A DNA stretch of 64,000 nucleotides from Steromphala cineraria. Taxonomy: Eukaryota; Mollusca; Gastropoda; Trochida; Trochidae. The notes below the pieces were generated by a model, which worked only from the letters and a program-made list of their open reading frames with translations, was not told the DNA's origin and did not search any database. Below, in pieces: positions 14,824 to 28,256 of this stretch. The stretch lies in assembly GCA_916613615.1 (NCBI GenBank), contig OU744720.1, positions 65,879,971 through 65,943,970 of the forward strand, in the 5' to 3' direction. The position numbers and the translations under genes are program-made. Each line of letters starts with the position of its first letter. Positions within the stretch are counted from its first letter, which is position 1.

Positions 14824-16721
14824 GAAATAGATATCTTAGGATAGATATGTGAATAGATGCACTCATTCTCATAAAATAATCACTGCAAAAGTCAATACAT
14901 AACATATATAGCTTATCAGGGGTTATTTATAAGCAGATATAGGGGATAGGTTTAATCGATGATAACTTACTCAATTTAGATGTTAGGTAGGTACACACTG
15001 CCTACTCATAATGTTCAGAGAGTTGATATATTGATTATCTATAATGATTTGTGGGGGATTTGCTAGAAAGATAGCTATGTGATTTTTATAACCAAAATAA
15101 GTCGTATGAAAATCGATTCATCTGTCACTATGACAAGGTTATAGGTCCCCTTATGACACAAGGCATCATGTCAAGTATTTTTTCAGTCATTCATATAAAC
15201 TGCATATGTAACAAAAAAGTTAAACTATTTTGAATTTAACTGTTTTGGTAAAAGTCCTTCTAGAGATATTGACTATTTTACTGATTGTACAAATATAGAG
15301 ATGGACACAAAAAGCATTGCTACTTGCACTAAAATTGGAAAATTTGTATTTTCAAACTACTCTACTTAAATGCCCAAATGATTTCTCACCAAAGTACTTT
15401 TTTCTGAAGACTCGTTTAGAAAATTGCATAAAGTAATAATGGGATTTGAAGATATGAGTACTGAAGGTTTCAAAATTTTATGCTGTGTGAGGTTGAAAAC
15501 ACATATACGCAACTTTTTAAAAATACTTTAGGGCCAAATTCTTTGATCGTCCAAATACTTTCTAGATGTGTTATTGTACACATTTAATGATGTATTCACT
15601 ATACTAGGCATTCCTTGTATCATAATTCACAAAATATACAATCCAACTGTCCAACTTCTAGTTCTTAAAGAATGGTCATGAACAACTTCCTCTTTACTCA
15701 TGCAAAGTATTTTTGTACGCATTCGTATATACAATTACATATCAAATCATATTAAATGAAATAGAAAAAGTATTTATTCGAACACAAATTTTGTTATAAA
15801 TTTCCTTAAATAAAAAGTGTTAGAATGAAAACTATGGTAATGAAATGGTAACTTATGCAAATCACAAAGATATAAAATGAAGCCTTGACCATTGTGTTTG
15901 ACAATTACCATAACAATATAACTGAAACGTTAAATAATTCGAACAATTGTACCTTGAATCCTTACCAATAACAATACAAATGTTCGAAATAAAAATGAAT
16001 TATTTGATGTTAAATAAGATGATTCACGTTTTTAATTGCTATAACCGTAAGCTTAGAGTTTTAGCGAAAAACGTTTCATATGTGAACAATTTATTATTGA
16101 TATGGGTCATTACAGTCCTGAACAAGTATAGCTAATCTAAAATCATGCTAGACTTCACATGGAATTCCTAGCCTTCAAGAGTTATAGAAGATAAGAAGTG
16201 AGAGAAGAATTCAAGAGCATGTTTCATAGAAGACAAATTCAATCATCAAACCAATGGATAGAATAATAATAATGATAACTGTATGATACCTCAATCTGCA
16301 AGTGTTAAAATGTGAATGACGATTCAGTTTGGCATGATCCAAGTGTCAACTTCAATGTTCAAGAATAATAATAATGAATATAGCACTATATCCATACGCA
16401 TGTTCAAAAGCGCATAAATGAATGACAATCAGAATTTCTTTTCCATTGAATGCGATTTTAAAGCAAATATGATATAGGAAAAGCAACTGGGTATATATGT
16501 CGCTGCGTCATGAGTACCTAGGGATATGAATTGAGCAGACTTTTGATAGAAACATTAGCAGAAACTCGCATATAGCAATAAACCATGATTTTGTATGGAT
16601 TTAAGGACATCTGAAGCAGATTATTTCGTCTATATGTCTCATTCATTTCAATTTCCCAAACGAATATGTCAGAGTAAGAAAAGGTTTTTTCTACTACTAA
16701 CAAGATGTGTTTGTGAAACAC

Positions 16722-17712
16722 GAATGCCCCCGGATGCATCCTGCTCGCTGTGTCCAGGTCAAGGTCACAAGGTCAAATGTCATGGAGTCGTCTGAAAGAT
16801 CTCATCACAAGGGATCCATATGTCAAGTATCAAAGAGCTAGCTCTCACCAATCAAAAGTTATGACCAAGGTTAAAGTTTTTGTGGACAAACGGACAGACG
16901 GACGGACGGACAGAAAAGGTCAAATATCATGGTGTCATCTGAAAGGTCTCATCACAAGGGATACACATGTCAAGTATCAAAGACCTAGCACTGACAGTAT
17001 AGAAACTATAGCCAAGGTTAAAATTTTCGGAAAAGGCTCGCTGTGTCAAGGTCAAGGTCACAAGGTCAAATGTCATGGTGTCATCTGAAAGGACTCATCA
17101 CAAGGGATCCATATGTCAAGTATCAAAGAGCTAGCTCTGACCAATCAAAAGTTATGACCAAGGTTAAAGCTTAAACTGCTCGCTGTGTCAAGGTCAAGGT
17201 CACAAGGTCAAATGTCATGGTGTCATCTGAAAGGTCTCATCACAAGGGATCCATATGTCAAGTATCAAAGAGCTAGCTCTGACCAATCAAAAGTTATGAC
17301 CACGGTTAAAGTTTTTGTGGACAAACGGACAGACGGACGGACGGACGGAAAAGGTCAAATATCATGGTGTCATCTGAAAGGTCTCATCACAAGGGATACA
17401 CATGTCATGTATCAAAGACCTAGCACTGACAGTATAGAAACTATAGCCAAGGTTAAAGTTTTCGGAAAAGGCTCGCTGTGTCAAGGTCAAGGTCAAGGTC
17501 ACAAGGTCAAATGTCATGGTGTCATCTGAAAGGTCTCATCACAAGGGATTCATATGTCAAGTATCAAAGACCTAGCTCTGACATTCCCTAATTCCCTAAT
17601 TCCCGATTCCCGATTGTGGACAAACGGACAGACAGACGGACAGACGGACGGACAGACGGACATGTGAAAAACAATATACCCCCGGAATCTCCGATTCAGG
17701 GGCATAATAAAA
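16722..17712 (+). mobile_element. Tandem-core satellite element with (ACGG)n tracts
   Basis: Six units of about 141-151 bp begin with GGTCAAATGTCATGG or GGTCAAATATCATGG, at roughly 16,772, 16,919, 17,064, 17,205, 17,354 and 17,505. Two unit types alternate: one ends in a GGACAAACGGACAGACGG tract, the other in a GCTCGCTGTGTC-like leader. A final ACGG/ACAG microsatellite lies at about 17,618-17,662. The block is bounded by ATGCCCCCGG on the left and ACCCCCGGAAT...GGGGCATAATAA on the right. Tandem cores next to an ACGG microsatellite resemble the non-autonomous 'pearl' elements described from bivalves. That family assignment is from memory. Confidence 0.75.
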
Positions 17713-20700
17713 AGGGGTACATGAACATGTATATTGACAGAATCTCTGTTAGTGCCATCCATATTTGATATCAGGAAATTCTCAAAATGGAATTCCTGAA
17801 ATATTTTCTTTATATAACATGTCTGTGCTATTAACATACTTTTCTTGTGAAAAAGTAAAAGAAACTGTCCTCTTTCAAGCACACTTATAAATTGTTTAAC
17901 AGGGTTACAACTATATGTGATAAGTTGATTGGTAAGATATTCCTACATTTAAGCACTTTGGTAAATACTTATTTCGGAAGATGGAAGTTGGAAGTGGAAC
18001 ATGTAGATGTATCAGGGAAAATATATGGATAATTTTGAAGACATTTTCTTTGGTTACTACAAATGAAGGTGCACTTATGCCTCATGTTATTTACGAAAAA
18101 CAGAACGTTTATTGTTATTGAGATGTATTGTCCACTATGTGAAGTAATCAGTATGCTCAAAATAATTTGAATTATAATATGACTGATTCGTTTTTATTTG
18201 GTCGTTTTACCTGTCTGGATTTCAAATTCAATTTCATCATTATCACTCTTGTTTGATCATTATGTCAATTTCTTACATTGATATCAATAGGCTTTCAAAA
18301 GCGTTTATGGGAGGTTTGGACTCTGATTACCGTTTAAGCAGGGAATTAGGGAATGTCTGAGTAAGTAATAGGAGAACATTGATTATCACTCAATTGAAAA
18401 TTTGAATTATCTCTGGTTGGAGTAAATGCTTGTAGACATTGATTCAGTTGGAACAGCGATCATTCAAAACATTTTGAAATATTTTGCTGACAAAAAGGTA
18501 AATAGAGGAGAATATGTTTTATCAATTAAAACGATACCATAATACAAAATTCGGTTGGGGACTCTTGAAAGATCTATCGAAACTGTACCAGAGAGCAAAG
18601 TATAAAACCCATTACCCCTATTTATACAACAACAAGGGAATTCTTGTAGAGACAACATGAGATACCGAAAAATGGCAATGCTTTTGCTTTAGACACCTGA
18701 TCGTTACTATCCTATCTGCAGCTTTGAATATCTCCGCAGGATGGGACCTCATAACGTTCTTGGCAGAAGATGTAATCCTAGCATCATTCTGGCAAATATG
18801 TTTTTGTAGTTCTACTTTTACAGACAAGAAAACAGATTTTTTTTTTCAAAAACCTTGTATGACAATGAATTGAATGAACAGTTGTCTTTCTCTGCAAAAT
18901 TCTTATCCGATTACATAAAGCAAAATTAATGTATAGCAGTTTAGTTCATCAGCCTGATTTGTCTGAAATGGCCTTTGTCATGAGATAAAATATTTGACGT
19001 TTATCATTCTGTTTTTATATTTTATTATGTTTGTAACACGAACTACACAGAAAAAGCATTAAAATCTTGAATCCTCTGTTGATATCATTGTTGAGGTAAA
19101 ACAATATGTGATGTATACGTGTGTGTTGAGGTTCAAAACTATCATCAGACTTGAATGGGCTTTTTTCTGAAAAGGAAATCCATATTATGTCTTCAGCTAA
19201 ATGTGATATTCAGAGCGTTGTGAATCAATAAATAAATGATTTTTGAACCCCCATCTTAAAATGTACATGCTTCATAAATTACAATATCAGAAAAGGTATT
19301 TTACTGAAAATATTATGATTATAAACAGATCAATTCAAATTGATATGAAAGAACGTTTGATGAATGTATGTATTTTATCACACGTAGATAAACTTTGTAC
19401 ATGTAGAAGATGATATAAGTTATATAATTTGTTTTTTAGTCGATAATGTACTCGGTGTAATATTTTCACTATTGGTTCCAAGACTTAATCAAGTAAGTAT
19501 TACTGTTTTTCGATAATAATCGCAATAATATTTCTCGTATGACCCATCTTTAAACAAGATTGAGACCTCTCTAACAATATCTAAACTCGTAATAATAAAC
19601 AACGTTGATAGAATATTTTTTTAATGCTTTACCAGTATTGTGCTAGATTTCAGTGTATTAGTTGACCACACAGTGGAAAAGCATAACGAAACATTTGCAA
19701 ATAATGCGTGTTCATGCTTGCTGACATTAGATGTACTTGAAGATTTTGAAGATATTGCTTAAGTTTATTATTTCATATCTTCGGCTATGCGATGTAAATT
19801 TTCACATAAGTTTTATGGCAGCTAACTCGGCAGTGCTGATTTGCAATATATTTTGTTGTGTAATATATCTAGGGCTCCAACAGTCTGTTTTCGTAATGAA
19901 AATGTGTTTTATTACGAACTGTACAGATATATCTCATCATAATTTTCGTCTGCCATATTGGGAACATGGCTTGTCTGAATGTATGCCATGTTATTGAGCT
20001 TGTAGTTACTTCAATCTCAACATCATCATGAGATTCCACTGACTGTGTTGCTGTCCTTTAGAAAGATGAATCCCCGTAGTTTGTTATTCAAATGCTTATC
20101 TCATGGAGCATATCAGTATTTCACAACTGTGGGATACTTGTGTAATTTTTTTTATCTTAAACATAACTTTCACTTTTTCTAATTAATCTGGAGATTGATT
20201 TCGTTTATTGTTAAACAATAACTTATGTCTGGCACATCTGGGATTTCTCAGCTTTGTTTATGAGGCAAGGCCATGAAAAAGAAATTGACAGTGTAATATT
20301 TTCTGAAAATAGTCTTTTATTTCTTGTATCATTACTACAAATTCCCATATTCATTTTAAAATGTGTTTTGCAATTCCCTTTGTGATAGCAACATGTTTAT
20401 AATAAATTAACTAAAGACTGATCCTCCTGTATTACAGCTAGCCTGTTTTGAGGTTTATCCGATGTACAGAACTGAACCACACTGTTGAATGCATGACGTT
20501 AACATCTACTGAATCTCTGATTGGTCATTGCTTAAGAATATCAATCAAAATCAATATACGATCCAGGTAGAGCCATATCTTGCAAAACTCCGACTACTTT
20601 TAAAGATTAGTGTAAAGACAATCAATACAACAAGACTTCAATGATGGTTTATTGATCTTCAAAACATCTGAGTAAATTTGGTTTAAGTCATGTTTGCTAT

Positions 20701-22261
20701 TTGTCTGACAAAGGAATTTTCTCAATGTCGATTTGAAAATATCTCTTGGCACAGTTACAGCTATTGAACGAGACCTATGGGACAGCCATCAGCCATGAAG
20801 ACCAGATGCATTAATAGTAATGATGAAATTATTGCCTAAGCTTACATCCGCAAATGTACATGACAAGATACATGCTATCTTTAACATTAATATGATAGCA
20901 AAGGCATGCATTTCATTTCAACGTTCATCCCAAACAATTATTACTTGTGTATCTAAAGCAACGTTTTGTGATATAACTGTACCTTTTGATATATCCATTC
21001 CATAAAAACGGTCTGTCTGTGACGGGGGAATTGACACACATTTGACAGTCGCCACTAACAAGTCACGTGATTGGAACTTGTCATGTGACGTTCGAAAGTA
21101 GTTCAGTTTGTTTGTACGAGATAGTAAGAAACAAATACTTCTCCTGCAATCTCCATCTGCAAAGTCAACATGTACAAAATCCGATCACGTTCAAAAATGG
21201 GTTTGATCTACTTGACATTTTACACTGTTGGTCTGTGTTTATTCTTTTTACAAACTAAACAAGACCTGCAAGAAATATAAATCATGTTAGTGCCTCACAA
21301 ACTGAACTCATTGTCAGAGAGACTACAATTTTGATACTGAAAAGTATCTTCATGATATTGAAAAGTAGCGTTATTGCACACAATGTGTATTACCATATCT
21401 TTTTTTGTGTATGCTGATTGGAAAAAACAACAATTCGCCCTTATAGTTGCATGATACTAACTTACACTTGTTTTTAATAATCACTTCTGTTTTCCCTTTT
21501 ACATTAAGTGTGGTGTACTAGATCCTCCTTTCTCTGTGTGTAGATAACAAAAAGATTGAACATGTGAATGAAAGGGGTTTGCCGTATTAAACTTTGATTA
21601 GGCAAGTGAATATGCAATGGCTGATATATTTAGTAAACATAGAAAGGACATTTTGAAACATACATGTACATGTTCAAACTATACAATTTCGAGTATTGCA
21701 ATTAACTTAGTCATTGAACTATATAAAGTGAAATACATGTATATGTTTACTCACATTCAAATATTACCCCAATTTGCAAACTTTTGATCGATTTCATATC
21801 TTGGACAAACTTTGAACATAGTTTTGTGTTATCATAACACTCTTATGATTACCCTTTTCCGTCAGACTTGTTGTAAAAACTATAGGACATCTCTCCTTGA
21901 GTATTATTCCTTATATATACTCGGTATACCGTATGACTTTAGTGAAACGTATGTCAACAGTTTAAATAAAAGTAATGAACATGACGTAATGGTAAACGAC
22001 TTTTATGTCATTTTTTAATATTAAAAAAGCATAGCCCAAGTAGATCATAAATCAGTGCATTAAACGTATTTCGAATTGTAAACTTTAGTACTAATATCAA
22101 TTTACAAAAAAAACACAAAAAAAACACAACCAATGTATAATGGCGTTCTTATAAATCCACTATTGAAGTATAGCCATGGTGACAGCATGAGATCTCTTTC
22201 GTCAGTTCCACTTCAATCACATGTCACTTCAAAAGGCAGGACGATTAGAAAATAATTTTTG

Positions 22262-22534
22262 ACGGTTATATGTTGTCAATATGCTGTGACATGTATAACA
22301 CCTCTCTTAGAAAGTTAAAAATTTAAAAACTTATTCATCAACGTTCCTAAAATACTTTAATATATTTCCCCTAGATAAAAATCAAATCGATAAGTCACCG
22401 TCTCTGAAGTGATCATGATTGAGCCGCTCGCTCTTTTTAATTTTTCTTCATTGAAACGGGTTTTTTGTGCATTGCTACTAGGTCAGGCACATCACAGTAT
22501 TAATCAGAGGGATTACTTGCACTTGAATCACCAT
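22262..22534 (+). repeat. Local duplicate, left copy
   Basis: This stretch matches 22,905-23,150 in the same orientation. Shared blocks are ATATGTTGTCAATATGC, then ATAACACCT.TCTTAGAAAGT, then TTGCTACTA.GTCAGG, then GATTACTTGCACTT. The two copies flank the MITE at 22,535-22,899. Divergence is moderate. Confidence 0.75.
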
Positions 22535-22899
22535 TTAAAGGGGCAGTAGCACGTTTTTTGATAATTTTATATTTAAAAATTTTCAGTGATAATTGTAAGT
22601 TAATGTTAAATGTATTATTTTGACAGTGTCAAAAATGTCATTACACAAGTCAATCATCCATAGTCGGAGGACAAAGTATGAAGATTCACATAAAATACAT
22701 AGGCGGCCATTTTTGTGTGAACACCTTTAATTCATTTTCTGTAAGAAAAAGGAATCGCATGGCTAAACTTTACGTTAAATAATTGAATTATTACTGCTCT
22801 ATTTAGTTTAAATACATTGTCTTTCAATTGGAACCATTAATTTTCATTTTCCTGACATCACCTTATATTCCCCCTAAAAACGTGCTACTGCCCCTTTAA
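22535..22899. mobile_element. 365-bp MITE flanked by TTAA
   Basis: The ends are perfect inverted repeats starting AGGGGCAGTAGCACGTTTTT on the left and mirrored on the right, each directly bordered by TTAA. A TTAA target with short inverted ends is the hallmark of piggyBac-type insertion. Because TTAA is itself palindromic it could instead be part of the terminal repeat. There is no coding capacity, so it would depend on a transposase elsewhere. It sits between two copies of a local duplication. Confidence 0.8.
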
Positions 22900-22904
22900 G
22901 CCAT

Positions 22905-23150
22905 GAAGGATATATGTTGTCAATATGCAGAGACATATATAACACCTGTCTTAGAAAGTCAAAACATTTAAACTGATTATCAACATGGAAATCGAATTGA
23001 TTAGTCAAATCTCTGTAGTTGTCATGAATAAGTTACTTGCTTCTTTCAACTTTCCTTCAATGAAACACATTGTTCAATTGCTACTATGTCAGGTACGCCA
23101 AACATTGATTTCATTCAAAAGGGTTACTTGCACTTTGAAACACAAAGCAA
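22905..23150 (+). repeat. Local duplicate, right copy
   Basis: Right-hand partner of 22,262-22,534. Both copies and the MITE lie in a part of copy A (about 21,990-23,985) that copy B lacks. The inverted fragment at 10.44-10.80 kb does keep the last part of that region, so copy B most likely lost it by deletion. Confidence 0.7.
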
Positions 23151-24116
23151 AACCATGCGAGCCACTAAAGCATCTTCTATACTATTGATTCATGGTGGAT
23201 GCACATAACTAAATACTCATCATGGTGTGACTTTTAGAGGTAAATCAAACAGGGTAAATTGAAATATATAGTTTTTCTTTCTATGGTGAAATGACTTTCA
23301 TAGTGGTATATTTAACATTCTAGTTACATCTAACTTAATACACATCTCAACTGTACTCAACTTATAGTTTAAATTGATGACATCATCATCCTGAATATGT
23401 TATCGGTTTTCTTTTACATATTAAACAACCTCTACGTGGTACTAAATGTAAACTGTTTAACCAATTGTCCAGGGAAACCCTTTTCTAATAAGGTGAGAAA
23501 GACAATATGAAGCTGCATTCCTTGCACAGAGAGCTGAATTGATTGTGTCAAGTAGCTGCCACGTTTAGTGTGCTTCTATGATATATGTATCTAATAAAGT
23601 TATTTTTTTCGAGTTTAATCAATAAACCCAAGTATGGATTCGTGACATTATTGCAAAGTTGCTAAATTTCAAATTTCATGGCCAATGATTATCTTGAAAA
23701 GTAAATGACAATTTCGACTGGCGAATAGATGCATGTTTAAGAAAAAAAAGAAAGAAGAATGCTTTTGATATTACTGCACCGTGACATCGAGTAAATGCAT
23801 GCGCAATGGTTGATCTGGATTAAGAGAAGATTTATAACTAATTGAGCGAGAGAGAAGTACATACAAAGCTTGAATACTTGTTGCAAGTTCACTGACGATA
23901 GTAAATACTACTAATGGTATCCAGTTTATCAACATTGCCTGACCAGAAATTGTTATTTGCTTTTAGCTTCCCACCTGTTTTATCACACCATGTTCCATTA
24001 CATTTCCTGAACAATCAATTACTTCTTATCACTCATCTTAAAAAAATCATTCCTAAAAGTATATTTGCATTGACGATTCATGTGAATAACATTTAAGGAT
24101 TTTTTCTGATAGAAAT

Positions 24117-26186
24117 GGGAGAGGACTTTATTTCATCAGGTGAACAATTCTTTAAACTGACAATTTGGACTTACCCAACCTGGCTATATTGCATTTTTCT
24201 GATCACTCCCATATTTAACACAAAAGCTATTGTCTTTTGATTTTGGTTTTTACAAAGCCTTCATGGGCCACCCCGTGATTTCCATCAGGTATTGTTTTGC
24301 TTTGATAGATACGTATATGTCATAATTCATTATATCAATTCACATAACTCATATTCATTCCCTAAATGACAATTTGTATGACAAATACTTTAACGAAACT
24401 CTTAAAACAATCATATATATTCACGTAAACCAAATTCACACGTCCTATTTGCATGTGCATGTTAAGAGAACAAAACAAACAGACATGTACAATGTCCAAA
24501 CATAGAGAAAATGAACACTTAAACGTTGTAATTTAATCTAACAATGAATATTGCATGATAATCATAGCAGTAATATACAAGAACTGATATGGTCAGTAAA
24601 TCTATCTAATACTCGAATGGTCTCATTTACTTAGGACAAGACCACAGTTGTAATACATCAAAATTATGTTGGAATCATCCTCGATTTGATATTACTTTTG
24701 TTGAAATGAATAGGAACTATATAAGGGCAAATCTGCCATGCTTCAGTCGTTCAGTCAAGAAATGTTGAAAAGAGAAACATAATAAGACTTTCAAATGAAG
24801 TTGAGCTTGGATGCGTGGCCAGAAATATATAGAGTATAAGAAACATTTTAGCATATTTCAATTACACAATTTCATTAAGTTTAAAGACAATTTTATGAAT
24901 AACATTTTGTCAACAAATTAACACGTGGCTGATATTTGACCGTAACACAAACTTTGATATTTTGTGTGTTTTTCTAGCCCTTTGATTTTTGAGGCAATAA
25001 ATACTAAATTTAAACATCCATGTAAATATCTAAATTATGCAATTGAAATTTTGTTTTCCAATAACTGAATAAACCTACATCCTGATTTGACAAAGTCCCT
25101 ATTTTCAGATAAAGGCATCAAGTTGATATTTCCTGTAATGGCTCTGGTAGAATAATAATTTGACTGCGGATACCGAGAAGATTCATCTAAATACTACTTA
25201 CTCATAAAATCTACATTCAATCATGGATTGACTGAACATTGTTTTGGTTAGATGACGATTAAAACAAAAGAGCTTTGTACTTAAGTGATATGTAGATAAA
25301 AAATATGTAAATCATGAATAATTTTTTATTTGTGGAACCGTATTTGCTATTGAAATTTATTGACCTGTTCATGACGCTATGTACATCACTTTAATATGAA
25401 TTTTCTAAAATAAATATTCCCTGCACAATTTATTGATATTATGTTAAACATGTCTTTCAAATATCAATCAAGACATATATCTTATTTGTAAGATGTGAAC
25501 TCGAATTCTGATATGTGTTTTGGTAACACCTTACATTAGAGATTAATAATGGAACAAGAGTACACTTTATCTTGAGAATTAGATATGTCTAAAATTTCTA
25601 TCATACCCTTTACATTGTTTAATTCATTTGACATTTACATTTCTGATGAAATTTGTAAACTGCAGTAGGTTTCTTACTGAAAGCAATTACCTTGAAATAT
25701 GAATGCCTGAACGAAACTAATAGCCAGAAATATAATCATTATCACAAGGAGGATCATTGTTACATTGTGGACAAAGAAATGACATATTTGTCAAAAGGAA
25801 CAATTACCGTTCAGAGTAAAAATACCAAAATATGTGTATTCGTTTGCATTACAATTCGACAATGCATTTCGTTTTATGAATTCATTAACAAATACTCATT
25901 TTAGTGGATTAACCTTTCTTCCATATATGACTGCCAATGTGAGGCCAATATAAGGGTTATAATTAGGGGGTGAAACCATAAAACAAATGGTTTGGAAGTG
26001 TAATAAAATCTTAGTCCAAATCATAAACTGTCTAATTTACCTGAGTAAAACTAATGTGGCAAGCATTTTTTTATGATGATATAGATAATTTATTGATAAT
26101 TTAAAAACCCTAACAGGTAATTTGATAGAATCAGAAGTAGTTTCAAAAGACAGATTTTCCTTTTACATACACGATAATGATGCAGA
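24117..26186 (+). repeat. 2,070-bp recent tandem duplication, unit 1
   Basis: This unit is followed head-to-tail by a nearly identical copy at 26,187-28,256. I found only four base differences: near 24,572 (A/T), near 24,660 (C/A) and two in the ATGAAT/ATTTAT block near 24,897. The left edge begins at GGGAGAGGACTTTATTTC, which continues the segment shared with copy B at 39,062. The right edge ends at GATAATGATGCAG. The unit holds a 70-codon open frame at 25,692-25,904 that starts with TTG, not ATG, and is not recognised. Either the duplication is very young, it is being homogenised, or it is an assembly artefact. Confidence 0.9.
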
Positions 26187-28256
26187 GGGAGAGGACTTTA
26201 TTTCATCAGGTGAACAATTCTTTAAACTGACAATTTGGACTTACCCAACCTGGCTATATTGCATTTTTCTGATCACTCCCATATTTAACACAAAAGCTAT
26301 TGTCTTTTGATTTTGGTTTTTACAAAGCCTTCATGGGCCACCCCGTGATTTCCATCAGGTATTGTTTTGCTTTGATAGATACGTATATGTCATAATTCAT
26401 TATATCAATTCACATAACTCATATTCATTCCCTAAATGACAATTTGTATGACAAATACTTTAACGAAACTCTTAAAACAATCATATATATTCACGTAAAC
26501 CAAATTCACACGTCCTATTTGCATGTGCATGTTAAGAGAACAAAACAAACAGACATGTACAATGTCCAAACATAGAGAAAATGAACACTTAAACGTTGTA
26601 ATTTAATCTAACAATGAATATTGCATGATAATCATAGCAGTTATATACAAGAACTGATATGGTCAGTAAATCTATCTAATACTCGAATGGTCTCATTTAC
26701 TTAGGACAAGACCACAGTTGTAATACATAAAAATTATGTTGGAATCATCCTCGATTTGATATTACTTTTGTTGAAATGAATAGGAACTATATAAGGGCAA
26801 ATCTGCCATGCTTCAGTCGTTCAGTCAAGAAATGTTGAAAAGAGAAACATAATAAGACTTTCAAATGAAGTTGAGCTTGGATGCGTGGCCAGAAATATAT
26901 AGAGTATAAGAAACATTTTAGCATATTTCAATTACACAATTTCATTAAGTTTAAAGACAATTTTATTTATAACATTTTGTCAACAAATTAACACGTGGCT
27001 GATATTTGACCGTAACACAAACTTTGATATTTTGTGTGTTTTTCTAGCCCTTTGATTTTTGAGGCAATAAATACTAAATTTAAACATCCATGTAAATATC
27101 TAAATTATGCAATTGAAATTTTGTTTTCCAATAACTGAATAAACCTACATCCTGATTTGACAAAGTCCCTATTTTCAGATAAAGGCATCAAGTTGATATT
27201 TCCTGTAATGGCTCTGGTAGAATAATAATTTGACTGCGGATACCGAGAAGATTCATCTAAATACTACTTACTCATAAAATCTACATTCAATCATGGATTG
27301 ACTGAACATTGTTTTGGTTAGATGACGATTAAAACAAAAGAGCTTTGTACTTAAGTGATATGTAGATAAAAAATATGTAAATCATGAATAATTTTTTATT
27401 TGTGGAACCGTATTTGCTATTGAAATTTATTGACCTGTTCATGACGCTATGTACATCACTTTAATATGAATTTTCTAAAATAAATATTCCCTGCACAATT
27501 TATTGATATTATGTTAAACATGTCTTTCAAATATCAATCAAGACATATATCTTATTTGTAAGATGTGAACTCGAATTCTGATATGTGTTTTGGTAACACC
27601 TTACATTAGAGATTAATAATGGAACAAGAGTACACTTTATCTTGAGAATTAGATATGTCTAAAATTTCTATCATACCCTTTACATTGTTTAATTCATTTG
27701 ACATTTACATTTCTGATGAAATTTGTAAACTGCAGTAGGTTTCTTACTGAAAGCAATTACCTTGAAATATGAATGCCTGAACGAAACTAATAGCCAGAAA
27801 TATAATCATTATCACAAGGAGGATCATTGTTACATTGTGGACAAAGAAATGACATATTTGTCAAAAGGAACAATTACCGTTCAGAGTAAAAATACCAAAA
27901 TATGTGTATTCGTTTGCATTACAATTCGACAATGCATTTCGTTTTATGAATTCATTAACAAATACTCATTTTAGTGGATTAACCTTTCTTCCATATATGA
28001 CTGCCAATGTGAGGCCAATATAAGGGTTATAATTAGGGGGTGAAACCATAAAACAAATGGTTTGGAAGTGTAATAAAATCTTAGTCCAAATCATAAACTG
28101 TCTAATTTACCTGAGTAAAACTAATGTGGCAAGCATTTTTTTATGATGATATAGATAATTTATTGATAATTTAAAAACCCTAACAGGTAATTTGATAGAA
28201 TCAGAAGTAGTTTCAAAAGACAGATTTTCCTTTTACATACACGATAATGATGCAGC
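26187..28256 (+). repeat. 2,070-bp recent tandem duplication, unit 2
   Basis: Second unit of the tandem pair. It ends at GATGATGCAG before CCTGAC, and the same CCTTTTACATACACGATAA block followed by TGATGCAGCCT occurs in copy B at 48,229-48,262. The ancestral order is therefore the junction seen at 28,255 and not the one at 26,186. The open frame of unit 1 is repeated unchanged at 27,762-27,974. Confidence 0.9.

Noticed and set aside
16750..17529. Two open frames of 112 and 114 codons on the plus strand
   Set aside because: They are translations of the tandem satellite units; the repeated peptide mirrors the DNA repeat and has no independent coding signal.
17550..17882. 110-codon minus-strand frame
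   Set aside because: It runs through the ACGG microsatellite (giving CPSVCPSVCP) and AT-rich flank. The low-complexity peptide is a repeat artefact.
25692..25904. 70-codon frame repeated identically at 27,762-27,974
   Set aside because: The repetition only reflects the 2,070-bp duplication. The frame starts with TTG and has no recognised domain, so it is not called as a gene.
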